Below are positions 1-10,885 of a stretch of DNA of 64,000 nt, one piece after another (positions within the stretch are counted from its first letter, which is position 1; the number at the start of each line of letters is the position of its first letter). This stretch comes from Gerris lacustris (Eukaryota; Arthropoda; Insecta; Hemiptera; Gerridae). The stretch is taken from NCBI GenBank assembly GCA_951217055.1, contig OX578286.1, positions 34,325,307 to 34,389,306 of the forward strand, read 5' to 3'. The notes below the pieces were generated by a model that was given only the letters and a program-made list of their open reading frames with translations, ran no database searches and had not been told where the DNA came from. Made by a program: the position numbers and the translations under genes.

Positions 1-665
1 TTTTTTTTTTTCTTCATTACTTCACAAAAGTTCTGTCAATTATTTTTAATTACATTTTTTGTCAGACATTTTTTCAGCAAATATTCGTACAAATATTTTT
101 GTTACAACTTTTACAAATTTCAAGTAATTTACTTTACGAACGAATAAATATTTTTCTAATTTATTTTTCACCATTTATCGAAGAAACTTTTCGAAATATA
201 AAAGTTCCATTTATTCTTCCCAGTTTTATCCTTCCAAAAAAAAAAATAAATAAAAATAAAAATGACAAGAAGAATACATTTTGTCGATTTAAATACTTCT
301 TATTTTGTACGTAAGAAGAATGGAAAAAAATCGACAACAAACATTTTCTTTTTCTTAGTTAAAAACACGACAAAGGGTCCGACGATCATTTTTTAATGTC
401 AAACTTAAAAAAAAGAAGAATTTTCGAATGAATCCTTCCGGTTTTTTTAGGTTTGCTCCAATTTTTTAGCGAAACACTCACAAGTACATTCGTACTTAGA
501 GTCGGTGGGTTCTAAGGTCAGTGGCGAAGGCTTGGGCGATCTCAAGCTTTGCCTGACCTTCTCATAAGATCATGGTAGTTGTGTCGACGGACCCGCTTTA
601 CAACAGCTGCATCCTTCGGTAGTCGTCTCCGCCACTGAACGCGGAGGCGACTTTGAAGGCCGACT
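1..665 (-). other. Arl4 3' UTR and downstream flank
   Basis: Following the stop, roughly 480-665 is clearly richer in G+C than the rest and is probably transcribed 3' UTR. Candidate AATAAA signals on the minus strand lie at 215-210 and 165-160. The first ~480 bases of the window are otherwise T-rich with no recognisable feature. Confidence 0.4.
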
Positions 666-846
666 CTATCTCGCCTTCTTCTTACTTTGTTTGGCCAATT
701 TCCTGCGTTTAAGTATCATCTCGTACAGTGCTTCAAGTCCTTCGTGAAGACCGTCGCCAGTGATTGCGCATGCGGGTTGCACGAACCACATATGAGATGT
801 ACCAAGTTCGTGTAGGCCTAGAAGTTTCTCGAGCTCTTTCGGTTCC
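666..846 (-). CDS. Arl4: Arl4-type GTPase, coding exon 2 (residues 140-199, stop TAG at 668-666)
   Basis: Terminal coding exon. The acceptor reads TTTCAG|GGAACC at 847/846, and its phase completes the split codon AG|G (Arg140), so the joined frame continues LPGAR-EPKELEKLLGLHEL. It holds the G5 region ACAITGDGLHEGLE (165-178), where Ala-Cys-Ala stands in the usual Ser-Ala-Lys position, and the C-terminal helix LYEMILKRRK. The protein ends in a lysine/arginine-rich tail (KRRKLAKQSKKKAR), a hallmark of Arl4A/C/D used for phosphoinositide binding and nuclear import in the family. Total joined CDS is 419 + 181 = 600 nt including the stop. No frameshift or internal stop is present, so the gene looks intact. 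Confidence 0.92.
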
Positions 847-1179
847 CTGAAAGATAAATACAAAATAAAATAAAACTCAACAGATGGAAACATTGCTATA
901 ATAATTAAAATAATGCACGAGAAGCAACAGAATTACAATTGCACAACTCAAGTACCAAGTACCAACCATACGAAATTTGGATGACTGGTATTATATTAAC
1001 TTAATCTTAGCGATAGCACACTATACATTGTGTGTCAGGACATCATCTATACTTTAGAAGGTTACACAGGTTATAGTTATGGTAAGCTATGGATTAATAA
1101 ATTAATAGTAAACCATTATTAAAAACAAGCTTTCATTTGCATTCCTCTCAGCCAAACCTTTAATTTGATACCCATATCA

Positions 1180-1382
1180 TGGTCGTGCTTAAAAAATAAC
1201 TAGTCCACCATCTTGGGCTGTCCGCCATATTGGATTTAGAATGACGTCACTTAGCTAACCATGCATCATCATCAAAACTAAACATGTATGCAAAATTTCG
1301 ATTCAATCGGTTGAGGGTACCTGCTTTAAAATTCAGTCGCATGATTTGACCCGAACATACATACAAACATTGCAAGTTAAAT
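1180..1382. mobile_element. Transposon-derived fragment in the Arl4 intron
   Basis: Contains the phrase type seen in several old elements here (CCACCATCTTGGGCTG, GCCATATTGGATTTAG, GCAAAATTTCGATTC). Similar wording recurs in the array at 18860-19530. No coding capacity; family unknown. Confidence 0.4.
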
Positions 1383-1490
1383 TTTTTTTTTTCTTTTGGG
1401 TTTTAGTCCCGATCAACTGCCAGGGTTATTACAGGACGGGGGTTATCCGGCCACTTTACTCATCTAATCGATGAGATCATCAGTGTGCAA
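1383..1490 (-). mobile_element. SINE 3' body, same family as 8965-9145
   Basis: Reverse complement contains ACTGATGATC, GTAAAGTGGCC and CCTGTAATAACC in the same order and spacing as the tRNA-derived SINE at 8965-9145. Its tRNA-like head is missing, so this is a 5'-truncated copy. Confidence 0.6.
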
Positions 1491-2603
1491 GTTAAATAAA
1501 AGCTTGCAAAAAAAGAGAAAAATCTTCAGCACGTTAGCTCATAGATTGTCTATAACTGGCGTCTTTGAAACAATTAATCCAGTTAATATAGTTTATACAG
1601 ACTACATTAATATTAATACTAATTATACTTTTAAAATATAATTAGTTTGTGCTGCACCATTGATTGAAGAAGTAAACCTCTATCTTAAATCTTAATGCAT
1701 GAAATTATGTGTCTCTATAAAGTTGTTACCAGTGTTCACCACCGGAACACATAGCACTTAATATTAATGGTAATATAATCGATAGATTACATGGTGGAAC
1801 TAAATTGTGGTAAATCGATTAATTTGTTGTATCGATTGTTTTTAGTGACTCTATAATGTTAGCCTATCTATACTTATTTGACGTTGACAATCTATGGCCT
1901 ATAGATTGTCAACATGTCATGCAAAAGTAAAGGGTTTTCAATTAGAACACAATTAATACATAGATTAGAACTTTCTGAAACAGTACATTATCAAAAGAAT
2001 AAAAGTTATATAGGCTAGAACAGTTAAAAAATTACCAATTATTATAATTAGAATCGGAGAGTTCCTAAAGTCACCACCAATTTGGTATTGATGAAAAGAC
2101 CTATCAGCAGCTTATGAGTACTTTGTGACAATTAATTATTATTGTAGAGAGACTTTTTACGTCTTTATTTATCAAACGAACATATTCTCTGCATAATGGA
2201 TCTAGATCTTCTGGACGAGACCACGTCAGCAACTTTGTCATACTAAATCATATCATATGGATAATACTAAAAAGGGAGTTGCTCATGATGAGAGTCATTC
2301 CCAACTCAGACAGTTGCAGATTTCTCTCATCGAGGATCCCTGTAATGGGTTGAAAACGTCGGGATTCAAAAAAATCTGTGACGTGGTCTCGCCCAAAAGA
2401 TCTAGAATTAATATTCTCTGGTCGCGGAAACCTACGATCTAGAATATTCTCTGCATTTTATAAAATTATAGATGCCATAATCTAACAGCTGTTCAGAATG
2501 TACAAATAGTATTTGGTCTTCCGGAAGAGCTCTTTTGGGCTCGAATTTGTTGAAGTGATCACTCCCATATAATGAGTAGTAGCAGTAGGATCATTTTCAA
2601 GGG

Positions 2604-2745
2604 AATTGCTTATGATCTATGTTCATAGCATTACTGCTAATGTCAGCAGTTGCTTATGATCTATGTTCATAGCATTACTGCTAATGTCAGCCGTTGCTTA
2701 TGATCTATGTTCATAGCATTACTGCGGATGTCAGCAGTTGCTAAT
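2604..2745. repeat. 44-bp tandem repeat, three copies plus a partial
   Basis: TTGCTTATGATC recurs at 2606, 2650 and 2694, with a fourth truncated start at 2738. The copies differ by only a few bases. It lies inside the Arl4 intron, close to the donor side. Confidence 0.9.
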
Positions 2746-2897
2746 GACTCCCATCATAACCAACTACTATCTTGAGATTAATCCCTGCGATGGGCTGGAA
2801 ACCAAGGCAATCACACAATCTCAGATAACGATCTCAGTCGCAAGAACTAAAATGATTGGAGCCTGGTTATTGGATTAATAGTTATGTGATAGCGTAC

Positions 2898-3316
2898 CTG
2901 GCACCAGGAAGATCCTGCTTGTTGGCCAGAAGAAGGACTGGAACTCCAAGGTTATCCCTGCAAGTTCTCGCCAACTCCATCCTGGCTTCCTCCATCCGTT
3001 CCACGTCCACAGAGTCGAGGACGAAAATGATGCCGTCAGTACAACGTGTGTAGGATTTCCAAAGCGGTCTGAGCTTCTCTTGTCCACCAACATCCCAGAC
3101 GAGGAAACCCACTCCCTTAGCTTTGCCTAAAGCTCCTCTGACACGCTCGCAGTTAAAACCAATGGTGGGAACAGTGTTGAGATACTGGTCGAACTTGAGC
3201 CTGTAGAGAGCCGTCGTCTTACCGGCCGAGTCCAGGCCTAGCATGACGACGTGAAGACTGCCCTGCGTCGGCAGCGACTCCAGGAGGGAGCCGGGCTTGC
3301 CCATCGTGGCTCCCAT
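2898..3316 (-). CDS. Arl4: Arl4-type Arf-family small GTPase, coding exon 1 (residues 1-139 plus part of 140)
   Basis: First coding exon of a Ras-superfamily GTPase of the Arf/Arl group. Joined to the exon at 666-846 it gives 199 residues, the usual Arl4 length. Visible in order: Gly2 after the start Met (MGATMGKP, a potential N-myristoylation site), P-loop GLDSAGKT at 27-34, switch I with Thr51 in TVPTIGFN, interswitch, WDVGGQE at 74-80 with the Gln equivalent to Ras Gln61, and base-recognition NKQD at 132-135. The in-frame GTG at 3328 is not a likely eukaryotic start; ATG at 3316 preserves Gly2. The exon ends TGCCAG|GTAC, a good donor. In the family, Arl4 proteins sit at the plasma membrane and nucleus and recruit Arf-GEFs of the cytohesin class; that role is inferred from homology. 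Other Arl subfamilies fit less well because of the basic C-terminus seen in exon 2. Confidence 0.93.
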
Positions 3317-3338
3317 CCCCCTCCTCACCTACCTGTAA
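3317..3338 (-). promoter_or_regulatory. Probable 5' UTR splice acceptor upstream of the Arl4 start
   Basis: The minus strand reads GGGTTACAG|GTAGGTGAGG about 17 nt before the ATG. TTACAG is a plausible acceptor, implying a non-coding first exon further upstream (at coordinates above 3340). Immediate context also contains GTAGGTGAG, which looks like a donor, so the exact junction is uncertain. Confidence 0.4.
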
Positions 3339-3339
3339 C

Positions 3340-4548
3340 CCAACAGAACAAATTCCATTAGCATCAAGTAAAATAGATATTAGTTAACAAAAATCATTAA
3401 TCTACAAAAAGTAATATTAACAGCAACAACTGTAATTTGATTATGATAAATTGTAACATCGATAACCATCACCATATCAATCTAATTAGAAACATAATAA
3501 AAATCATCAACCAATCAAAAATAAATATTCACCCTAACACAAAAAAAACATCTTGACAACTCAATGTCTAACAAATGAAATAAAAACACCTCCTCGTAAA
3601 ATTTACGTGGAAATAAAGTTCCTTTAAATATTCAAGTATTTACTCATCTCATAACTATCTAGGTTACCATATCTTGATGATGCGCATCATTAAGATATGA
3701 TAACGAACATCTAATTTTATGGCCATTAGATTGGAAATTTAAGTGATGAAGATTTACTGTAGCAAAGGAAACTCTCTAGCAACATTAGTGATCGTGAAAA
3801 TAAAAATATGCTAAATTGATGATATGATGATAACATCAAAAAAGTTTTTGTTTTTTTAAATTCAGCATGTTTGTAAAGCTTCAATAAATAATGTAAGAGA
3901 TATTATTACATACTTTCAAGAACTAGAGAGCAAAACGTAGAATGTTTTATATTCTTCAATTTAAAGTTTATATCTTTGTACTTATAAAGTCTCAAAAGTA
4001 TAGCGGAAAAAACTTGTTTACTTGATATATTAACACCGTGAAAACTTGTTTTAAACTTTTGTCCAAAACAAATACTTCATCTACAGTGAATAAACTACAG
4101 GAGAAAGAAATAGATGATAATACTTTAAACTTTTCATCGACAAGAAGTTTAAAACAGAAGTAAAAGCATAGAATAACTTACAATAAGTTAAATCATTTAC
4201 ATGTAGATATTTAAAAATGCGTTTTCAAGGTTAGATTTCTTGTCAGGAAAATTTTCTTCTCCACACTTTATCCAACTTTTATTTGGTAATTAATTCATGC
4301 GGCTTATTCATGTATATGCAGTGTTAAATACAACTTTAAAGCACGTTCATAAGACTTATTAAAATATTAAAATCAAGCAAATTTCTTACATTAATTAAGG
4401 AAAACAAGAGAACGACCAACTTTTCTTTTGCTATTATAACATAATAATCTTACGCTTCTTTATAACAAAACTATATAATATTGGTTAAGCAGGAGCTTTT
4501 ATTTTTTATTTCATTTATAAAAAGTTGATTATTTCGAAGTATTTATTG
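3340..4548. other. A+T-rich upstream region of Arl4, no recognised feature
   Basis: No open frame or repeat was recognised. The promoter and any 5' UTR exon of the minus-strand Arl4 gene should lie here or further right, but no core promoter could be identified with confidence. Confidence 0.3.
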
Positions 4549-5105
4549 TAGTCCCAGGAGATAGCGTGCAAAAATGTGTGTGACTAACATCAAGCTAGAA
4601 TTTTGTGTATAAGTAAATCTTTTGGTGCCTTTTAAGAATATGTGGTTGGCTAAGTTCGTCTGCGGGACATAGCTTGGCAATAGGCATTTGGAAAAAACGA
4701 ATCGGTTGAGAGCGGCCATGTCCTGCCCTTTTTGGTGGACAATGTGATTTTCATGATCCTGAGTACAAACTTTATTCAGTACACCAATAATAAAGTTGAT
4801 GATAGTTTATCACTTAATAGGTTAGTTAGTCAAATATTACTCCAAATCAAAGAGGTCATCTAATAAGTGACAAACTACCATCAACTTGATTATTGCTGTA
4901 CTAACTAATTTCGTACTCAGGATCATGAAAATCACATTGTCCACCAAAAAAAGCGGACATGGCCGCTCTCCACCGGTTTGTTTTTTTCAAATGCCTATTG
5001 CTAAGCTATGTCCTGCAGACGAACTTAGCCGACTACATATTCTTAAAAGGCGCCAAAAGATTTATTTATACACAAAATTCTAGCGTAATGTTAGTTAGAC
5101 ACTTT
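4549..5105. mobile_element. Long inverted-repeat (foldback) element, copy 1
   Basis: Two arms of ~200-250 bp face each other: GAGATAGCGTGCAAAAATG, ...GTTCGTCTGCGGGACATAGC and CCACAATGTGATTTTC-like sequence on the left return inverted on the right (ATGTCCTGCAGACGAACTTA). The left end starts TAGTCCCAGGAG; the right terminal ~20 bp is decayed. The same element, with both ends, is at 47721-48241. No protein is encoded, so it is non-autonomous. Confidence 0.8.
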
Positions 5106-5109
5106 TCTT

Positions 5110-5895
5110 CATATTCTTTGGTTAAAATCGGTCAATCCGAGGAAACCATGGCAAAAATGAATCAGAGTTAGTTTTTTACAAAAGTAGATTATATAAGTCC
5201 TTTTCCATGAATGTATTTTTATTTCAGTAGTCCCACTATTTTCATCTTTGAGTATCATTTAAAAATAAATCACTTCCAAAACGGCTTTTAATCGTTCCTA
5301 TATAAATAGACTGTATTTAAAATTCTTAAATAAAAAAAATAAATCATTTCTAGTTCCAATGATGGATACAAAATAACAAAATCAAATTTTCGAGTCACCA
5401 CAATACTTTTTTTTTCTATACACTACATATATGAGAAAGGAAAAAGAAATATTAGGCTTCACAGTACGTAAAAATTCCTTTTTATAAAAAAGCCATTTCT
5501 ACCTTAATATCTTTAACACGCTACAAACGAATAGTATAAATACATAATTTCACAAAAAAATTGGGTTACAACGAGAATAGATGTATATTTCGCGTGATTA
5601 TGTTTCTCCTTGCAGGAACCCCAGACAAATAAAAAAAAATAATAAAAAGGTAAAAAAAAAATTATCTGACCAGACACGAAAATTACATTCTACCTAACCT
5701 TGTTAGCATTTTAAATGCATATATTATTTTTTTAAAAACACGAGAGGGGGGAGGAGATTAAATGTTTATTCGTGTTTCTAAATTTAGGGAGGGAGTCGTG
5801 TTTCATTAATTGTAAATGCCTTTTTCCCATTTCTCTTAACATTCAGATTAAAATGTGAGGATAAGAATATTTAATATCTACACACATAGTTGTCT
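5110..5895. other. A+T-rich spacer, no recognised feature
   Basis: Long A/T runs and short poly-A tracts only. A G-rich run around 5743-5760 is isolated. No repeat or coding signal was recognised. Confidence 0.3.

Positions 5896-5898
<3 letters not shown>

Positions 5899-5967
<69 letters not shown>
5899..5967. repeat. (AT)n tract, ~68 bp
   Basis: Pure AT dinucleotide run. It directly follows the 3' end of the 5S-derived sequence to its right (minus strand), so it may be that element's tail. Confidence 0.95.
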
Positions 5968-5972
<5 letters not shown>

Positions 5973-6135
5973 AAGGACACGAGGTTAGTGTGTCGCTTCA
6001 TCGGCCTTACAATTGGCATACATAACATGGCGGGGGTGGGGAGAGCGGTCCAGAAATTGAACCTAGCTTTGCGGTCACCCATCCAATTTGCGATAACGCC
6101 CGATGCTGTTTAACTTTATTGAAAGGGGAGCCAAC
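5968..6135 (-). mobile_element. 5S rRNA-derived SINE (or 5S pseudogene) with (TA)n tail
   Basis: The minus strand reads AAGTTAAACAGCATCGGGCG, then ~12 nt, then GGATGGGTGACCGC. These match the 5S rRNA internal promoter boxes A and C (5S has AAGTTAAGCAACATCGGGCG and GGATGGGTGACCGC) in order and near-normal spacing. Beyond box C the sequence departs from 5S and continues through ~90 nt of unrelated body to a terminal (TA)n run. The 5S start is not preserved. That layout suits a SINE3-type element better than a functional 5S gene. Confidence 0.65.
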
Positions 6136-6189
6136 TGCTCTCCTCTACGAACTGCCGAGACCCTTTAAGTAAACTGAATTTACACAAAA

Positions 6190-6735
6190 AGGAGCTGATT
6201 GCATTTTCTTCTGAGGAACTCGATAATTAGCTCGAGAATTCCATCGGTTTTTTTTTTTTAATAAAGAAGTTTGATGAACTTAATTTGAGAGTACACAATA
6301 TCAATAGACAATATCAACATACTAATGATGTAAAAAAACAAAAGTTAAAAAACGGCATTAGCTTTTCACGCTTTTAACACAGGACATAATTTCTCTTCTG
6401 AAACTATTAAAATCCATGTGAAATACATTCGCAATGAAAAATACCTTGAGTGACTTTAAAAGTACAAGAGAAATGAAAGAGGAGACATGAGTTACAGGCT
6501 GTAAGGAGATTAGGACAAAAGTAAACATGAGACATGCAAAGGTAACACACAGATACGAATAGCACTTAAGATTCGAAATGAAAAATTCACAAAATTATGC
6601 ACTGGTAAATAGACAGTGCATAATTTTTCATTTTGAATGTTAATGACATAGGACATAAAAAACAAGATACAACTATAAAACTAGTAATTTAAAATTGACA
6701 TCACACTAATGTTAATTGAAGACAGAAAAAACTAT
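6190..6735. other. A+T-rich spacer, no recognised feature
   Basis: No coding or repeat signal recognised, apart from a short near-palindromic pair around 6586-6640 (TTCACAAAATTATGCACTG with GTGCATAATTTTTCATTTTG). Confidence 0.3.
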
Positions 6736-6738
6736 TTA

Positions 6739-6970
6739 GGCACCCCTAGGTTGTTTTAGAATATAAATGACAGACTAAATAACTATTAAGAAAAAGAGAT
6801 GTTTAGTCCAATGTACTTTGGACAAAAGAATATCACACTTTTTACAAGTGTGATAAGGGGGTGTTTTTAAAAGGGGAGTAACTGTCTAAAGAAGAACATT
6901 TTGTACACTTTCTTTAGATTGTTACTCCCCTTCAGTTTTTTATAAGGGGAGTAACAATCTAAAGAAGTGC
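6739..6970 (-). mobile_element. Family A foldback MITE, copy 1
   Basis: Contains the family core in reverse (GATGTTTAGTCCAATGTAC, AATATCACACTT) and ends in GGGGAGTAACAATCTAAAGA followed by AGTGCC. The left terminal repeat is shortened by an internal deletion (GGCAC joins directly to CCTAGGTTG). No coding capacity. Confidence 0.85.
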
Positions 6971-7391
6971 CCATTTAATCACTTGACCAATAAGATAATA
7001 GGAAATATAGGCACTGATTCCTAGCATACGCCTCGTGCCTAGGTAAAAGCTAGTATAATTATAAATAAATAAAGATATTATTATAAATAGAAAAGAACAT
7101 AGAGAAGAAAAACTTAATTTTCTGTTCAGTTTTCTACGACTTACAACCTCTTGGCAATGTTAGACCTTTGAACTACCCCAAGGGAACAACGCATCCACTG
7201 GGAATATTTAGTAGCACTCTAAACTTTACTTGACCTACTACCTCTCCCTCTCCCACTCCTCGAAATAATTTTTAGAGATTTAGAGTCCCGCAGCATCCAA
7301 ACTGCTTCACAAAAGTTGAAGATAAAAAAAAAAAAATAAAACAAAACCCAACTTTGAAATAACCTAAATTTTAGGTTTTAAGTTTATAATG

Positions 7392-7394
<3 letters not shown>

Positions 7395-7476
<82 letters not shown>
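7395..7476. repeat. (AT)n tract, ~80 bp
   Basis: Pure AT dinucleotide microsatellite. Confidence 0.95.
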
Positions 7477-7480
<4 letters not shown>

Positions 7481-7807
7481 AGGTATTAAAAAAGAAGTAG
7501 AAGAAAAAAAAAAATAAACAAAAAGACCATTTTCTAATATGAAATAACTACATAATTATATGTTCCTACATAGATATATATGTTTCTTGATAGGATTAAC
7601 AATTCTCTTTCATTTTTTCTTCAAAAAAAATCGGTCCGAGACAATTCAGACTTATTTTTTCATACAATCTCGGTCCCAGATCCCAGAAAATATGAATATA
7701 TATTGTTACCTATACAGATGGATACGCGTGTTAATCCGCTAGCTGTGACTGCAAACCCACCTTTAGGAACCCTCCTATTGAACCACCTTCAGTAAAGTGA
7801 GAGTCCT

Positions 7808-8110
7808 GCTGATGATGGACCTTATAAAGGTACTGATGATGGACTTATGAAGACACGGATGATGGCCTAATAGAGACACTGATGATGGCCTCATGAAGAC
7901 ACTGATGATGGCCTAATATCATGGCCTTATGTAGGCACTGATGATGGCCTTATGAAGACACTGATGATGGTTTAATATCATGGCCTTATGTAGGCACTGA
8001 TGATGGCCTAATAAAGGTACTGATGATGGACTTATGAAGACACGGATGATGGCCTAATAGAGACACTGATGATGACCTAATAAAGGGACTGAGTAATGGT
8101 TATATGAAGG
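7808..8110. repeat. ~24-bp tandem array (CTGATGATGGCC type)
   Basis: About a dozen degenerate copies of CACTGATGATGGCCTAAT with variable endings (GAAGACA, TAAAGGTA, GTAGGCA). Blocks of several units recur, such as the paired ATCATGGCCTTATGTAGG units near 7920 and 7980. Confidence 0.85.
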
Positions 8111-8455
8111 CTCAAACCTGCTGTGTAAAATAAACAAATCTCAATTTACGTCAAGAGAAAATGTATATTATTTCCTCATTCGTATATAATTTTGACTCTA
8201 AATAATTTGTTGAGCTGAATATTTATCGTAGTAGAAAATATGTGAAGGAATGGAAGCGTAGTTTGGTTCTACAGCTGGAAGCAAGCCAGGTTTGTTTAAT
8301 ATTAGAAATAATCAGTTTTGGATGCTGCGTGGTGTCACTTTGGCTCGAGTATAGTTAGTTTCATACAATATAAACAGATTCTACAAGTTAATACAAGTTT
8401 CGCCTTTTCATATTTAAACTATAAACTTTTTACAAATAACCGCAAGAGATTTGAG

Positions 8456-8686
8456 CACTTCTTTAGATTGTTACTCCCCTTATAAAAAAAACCAGAGGGG
8501 AGTTACAATCTAAAGAAGGTGTACGGAATATTCGTCTTTAGACTGTTACTCCCCTTATAAAAATAGAATTGTGATGTTCCTTTGTCCCAAAGTACATTGG
8601 ATTAAACTTCCCTTTGTCTTAATAGTTATTTAGTCAAAGTCATTTATATTCCAAAATGAACATAGAGGAGTAACAATCTTAAGAGT
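8456..8686 (+). mobile_element. Family A foldback MITE, copy 2 (near full length)
   Basis: Best single reference copy. Order of the ~20-bp motif TTTAGATTGTTACTCCCCT: forward at the left end, reverse ~30 bp later (a first hairpin), forward again after GTGTACGGAATATTC, then ~110 bp of unique core (TGTCCCAAAGTACATTGG), then reverse at the right end. So the element is bounded by terminal inverted repeats with extra internal copies. About 230 bp, non-coding. Confidence 0.9.
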
Positions 8687-8964
8687 AGTAGTAGTTATCT
8701 AGTACTTCCTACTAGACGGATAGGACGAACCACTTGTTCGAACCTCGAAATTAGGCCTTACAGTAGACCCATTTTACTTGCCCCGTGGTGGAGAGCTCCA
8801 GCTACTTCACACATCATACATTTGTACATTGTACCGCCGAAGCGAGTATGATGTAGTCATTAGTAAGCTATATAAGCAAAGTGTGGGGGAAGAGAACCCC
8901 TTAGGGGGTGCCCTCGCCCTAACAATCTTAAGAAGTTCCGAGAATCGAGCGTTGCCGTGTTTTA

Positions 8965-9145
8965 GTGAGACAAGTGGTTAGCGAGCTCGCAACGCGCCAC
9001 AAACCAAGGTTTGATCTGCTGAGTTCGAATCCCAGAGAGGTGAGAGGCATTTTACACTGATGATCACGTTAAGTAGATAGGTAAAGTGGCCAATTTCCCA
9101 TCCTGTAATAACCTTAAGTTGTGTTAATCAGAACATAAAAGAAAA
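8965..9145 (+). mobile_element. tRNA-derived SINE
   Basis: Box A-like GTGGTTAGCGAGCTCG near 8973 and box B-like GAGTTCGAATCCCAG near 9029 form a Pol III type 2 promoter with normal spacing. They are followed by a body shared with 1383-1490 (ACTGATGATC, GTAAAGTGGCC, CCTGTAATAACC). A more degraded copy is at 13795-13835, reversed. The tRNA of origin is not clear. Confidence 0.7.
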
Positions 9146-9299
9146 CGGTAACAAAAGAGATTTCCGTCTTATCATTTGTGATAATTTTTGTGTCGCTCAG
9201 AAGTCAATATTATTTAAAGTAAATTTTTTTTGCGCCATTATACATATTCTCTGTATTTTATATTACACATATAAGAAAGCAACCAGCTGCTTTCATAAT

Positions 9300-9600
9300 T
9301 TCATAATTAATAATAATTACTCACACACACACATGTAAAAGCAAGTGAGTTAAAGAGATAAAACTCTTGTTATATCACAGTGTGTTGGTTGAACAAAAAA
9401 CAAAATAAGGGGACCAGGCAGTTAAAAGGGTGTTGGGTTTAGCTAACAATGCCCTGGAATTGGGGTGTTTTTCTTTCTTTATATCTATTAGATTACACGC
9501 AATACTAGATAATCTGGCTTCAATTCCCAGGCAGGTCTAGCACACTTATACTTTTAGGTAGAAGCAAAGAAAACAACGTTTATAGACACATATCCTTCTG
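9300..9600 (+). mobile_element. SINE-like repeat family H, copy 1
   Basis: Nearly the same ~300 bp is found at 18350-18670. Shared blocks: (CA)n start, TGTGTTGGTTGAAC, GGGTTTAGCTAACAATGCCC, TAGATTACACGCAATACTAG and GGCTTCAATTCCCAGGC. The last two resemble a degraded Pol III box B region, so a tRNA-derived SINE is likely but unproven. Confidence 0.65.
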
Positions 9601-9629
9601 AAAAACAAAATAATCAAATACATAGAATT

Positions 9630-10223
9630 AGACTGCCAATTAGTGTGGCACATAGCTTCCTCTTATCTTATCACGTACTTTATTGATTTTATGCTTTTAC
9701 AAGCCATTATTATCTAATTTATTTAATTGTTTCCCCCGTTTGTTTAATGTCAAAATGGTTTTGATTTTTTACATTAATTAAAGTATTAATTTAGCATAAG
9801 TTAAAGAGCGCAGAAGGATGAAATTAATCTGGTGTCATCTGCAGGCTATACTTTTGACAAACCATCCACATTACATACAATTCAGATGAGTTCTTTTGAA
9901 GCTATCGGTGTAAATAAATGTATGTTTGTGCGCATGTGGAAGAAAAACAATTGAGTGCAGAAGGTTGAAACTCATATGGGGCCAGCAATGAGCTAATTAT
10001 GACCTCCCATACAAATTTCATTAAAATCGGACGTGTAGTTTTTAACATATGTTGGTTCGCAAAAATTGAACGACAGACCGACAGACAGACATGGAACCAA
10101 AAATGTTTACTGGTGTCTGAAACGGATTTCTGTCTTGAAATTTTAAAAATCGGAGACGTAAAATATTTTCGTTCTCTAGAACGATCACATAGCTTCCGTT
10201 ACCTTCGGTAAGCTCAGAAGCAA
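9630..10223 (+). mobile_element. Family B repeat, near full length
   Basis: About 590 bp running from AGACTGCCAATTAGTGTGG to GGTAAGCTCAGAAGCAA. Landmarks: TTAAAGAGCGCAGAAGG, TGTATGTTTGTGCGCATG, AAAATCGGACGTGTAG, a GACAGACCGACAGACAGACA run, and a terminal hairpin region in which GCTTCCG and CGGAAGC (CAGAAGC here) flank an inner TTACC-TTC-GGTAA. No open frame of note. At least eleven other full or partial copies lie in the window. Superfamily unknown. Confidence 0.85.
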
Positions 10224-10885
10224 TATCATAATGCTATTTAAAGTTTTTGACATTTTTATCTTTAGGCTATGGAACATAAGTCAAAAACGTTACGTTACTT
10301 TTAGCTTAAAAACTCAGAAACGTATAACAGGGAGTTAAAAAGCTATAGGAGGTGTGTAATCCAGTCTCCCAGCTGTTGGACCTCCCTCCACCGCACGTCA
10401 TAGGGCCGAAGAGAGCCGAAAAGATTTATACGTGTGACAGGGAGTTAGGAAAGTACAGGAGTTTGCCATCAACTCTCAGCCCTCTCGGCCTACCTAGTAT
10501 GAAGGCATATTAACAGACGGGTTAATTCGTAGAAGACGGGCCCGCGCCATTGAATTCAGTATTTTGTAATCAAGCCGCAGCAGTGCCGGTGTGGTATTAA
10601 GAATAAAAATTATCTTCCATCTACTTTTATCAATTACTTGAATAAATTACCGATCTTATTTCATTTTATGTCGGTAGTTTACGCAGAGCGAAAACATGAA
10701 AATGTCTCACTGTCTTGCGGACTCGTATGCAAGAAGTATTTTTATTTTGGAGGCCTACTGCGGCTATACGGTAAGTCGTATCGAAAATCAGATTGCACTG
10801 GTGGTAGCTGATTTTAAAAGATCTACAACTTTGATCCTATGACTTTTTGTCGTACCTCCATCGGTTCTACCTAGAGAGCTAAATT

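Larger units (their letters stand above)
847..2897 (-). other. Arl4 intron (2,051 nt, GT-AG)
   Basis: Donor GTAC at 2897 and acceptor TTTCAG ending at 847, phase 2. The intron carries a SINE tail (1383-1490), a transposon-like stretch (1180-1382), a three-copy 44-bp array (2604-2745) and an imperfect inverted pair of ~25-bp sequences around 2204-2230 and 2377-2402 (GACGAGACCACGTC against GACGTGGTCTCGCC). No alternative exon was recognised. Confidence 0.85.

Noticed and set aside
2875..3093. Frames overlapping Arl4 exon 1 in other phases
   Set aside because: Shadows of the real exon.
6045..6135. Functional 5S rRNA gene
   Set aside because: The 5' start and the part after box C do not match 5S; only the internal promoter region is similar.
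9999..10211. Small proteins encoded in family B (also 15632-15820, 16164-16439, 16991-17182, 30480-30881)
   Set aside because: Frames differ between copies, lie on both strands and have no conserved start, as expected of non-coding repeats.
9630..10223. Family B as a Helitron
   Set aside because: A terminal hairpin is present but no TC start or CTRR end with an A|T insertion point could be recognised.
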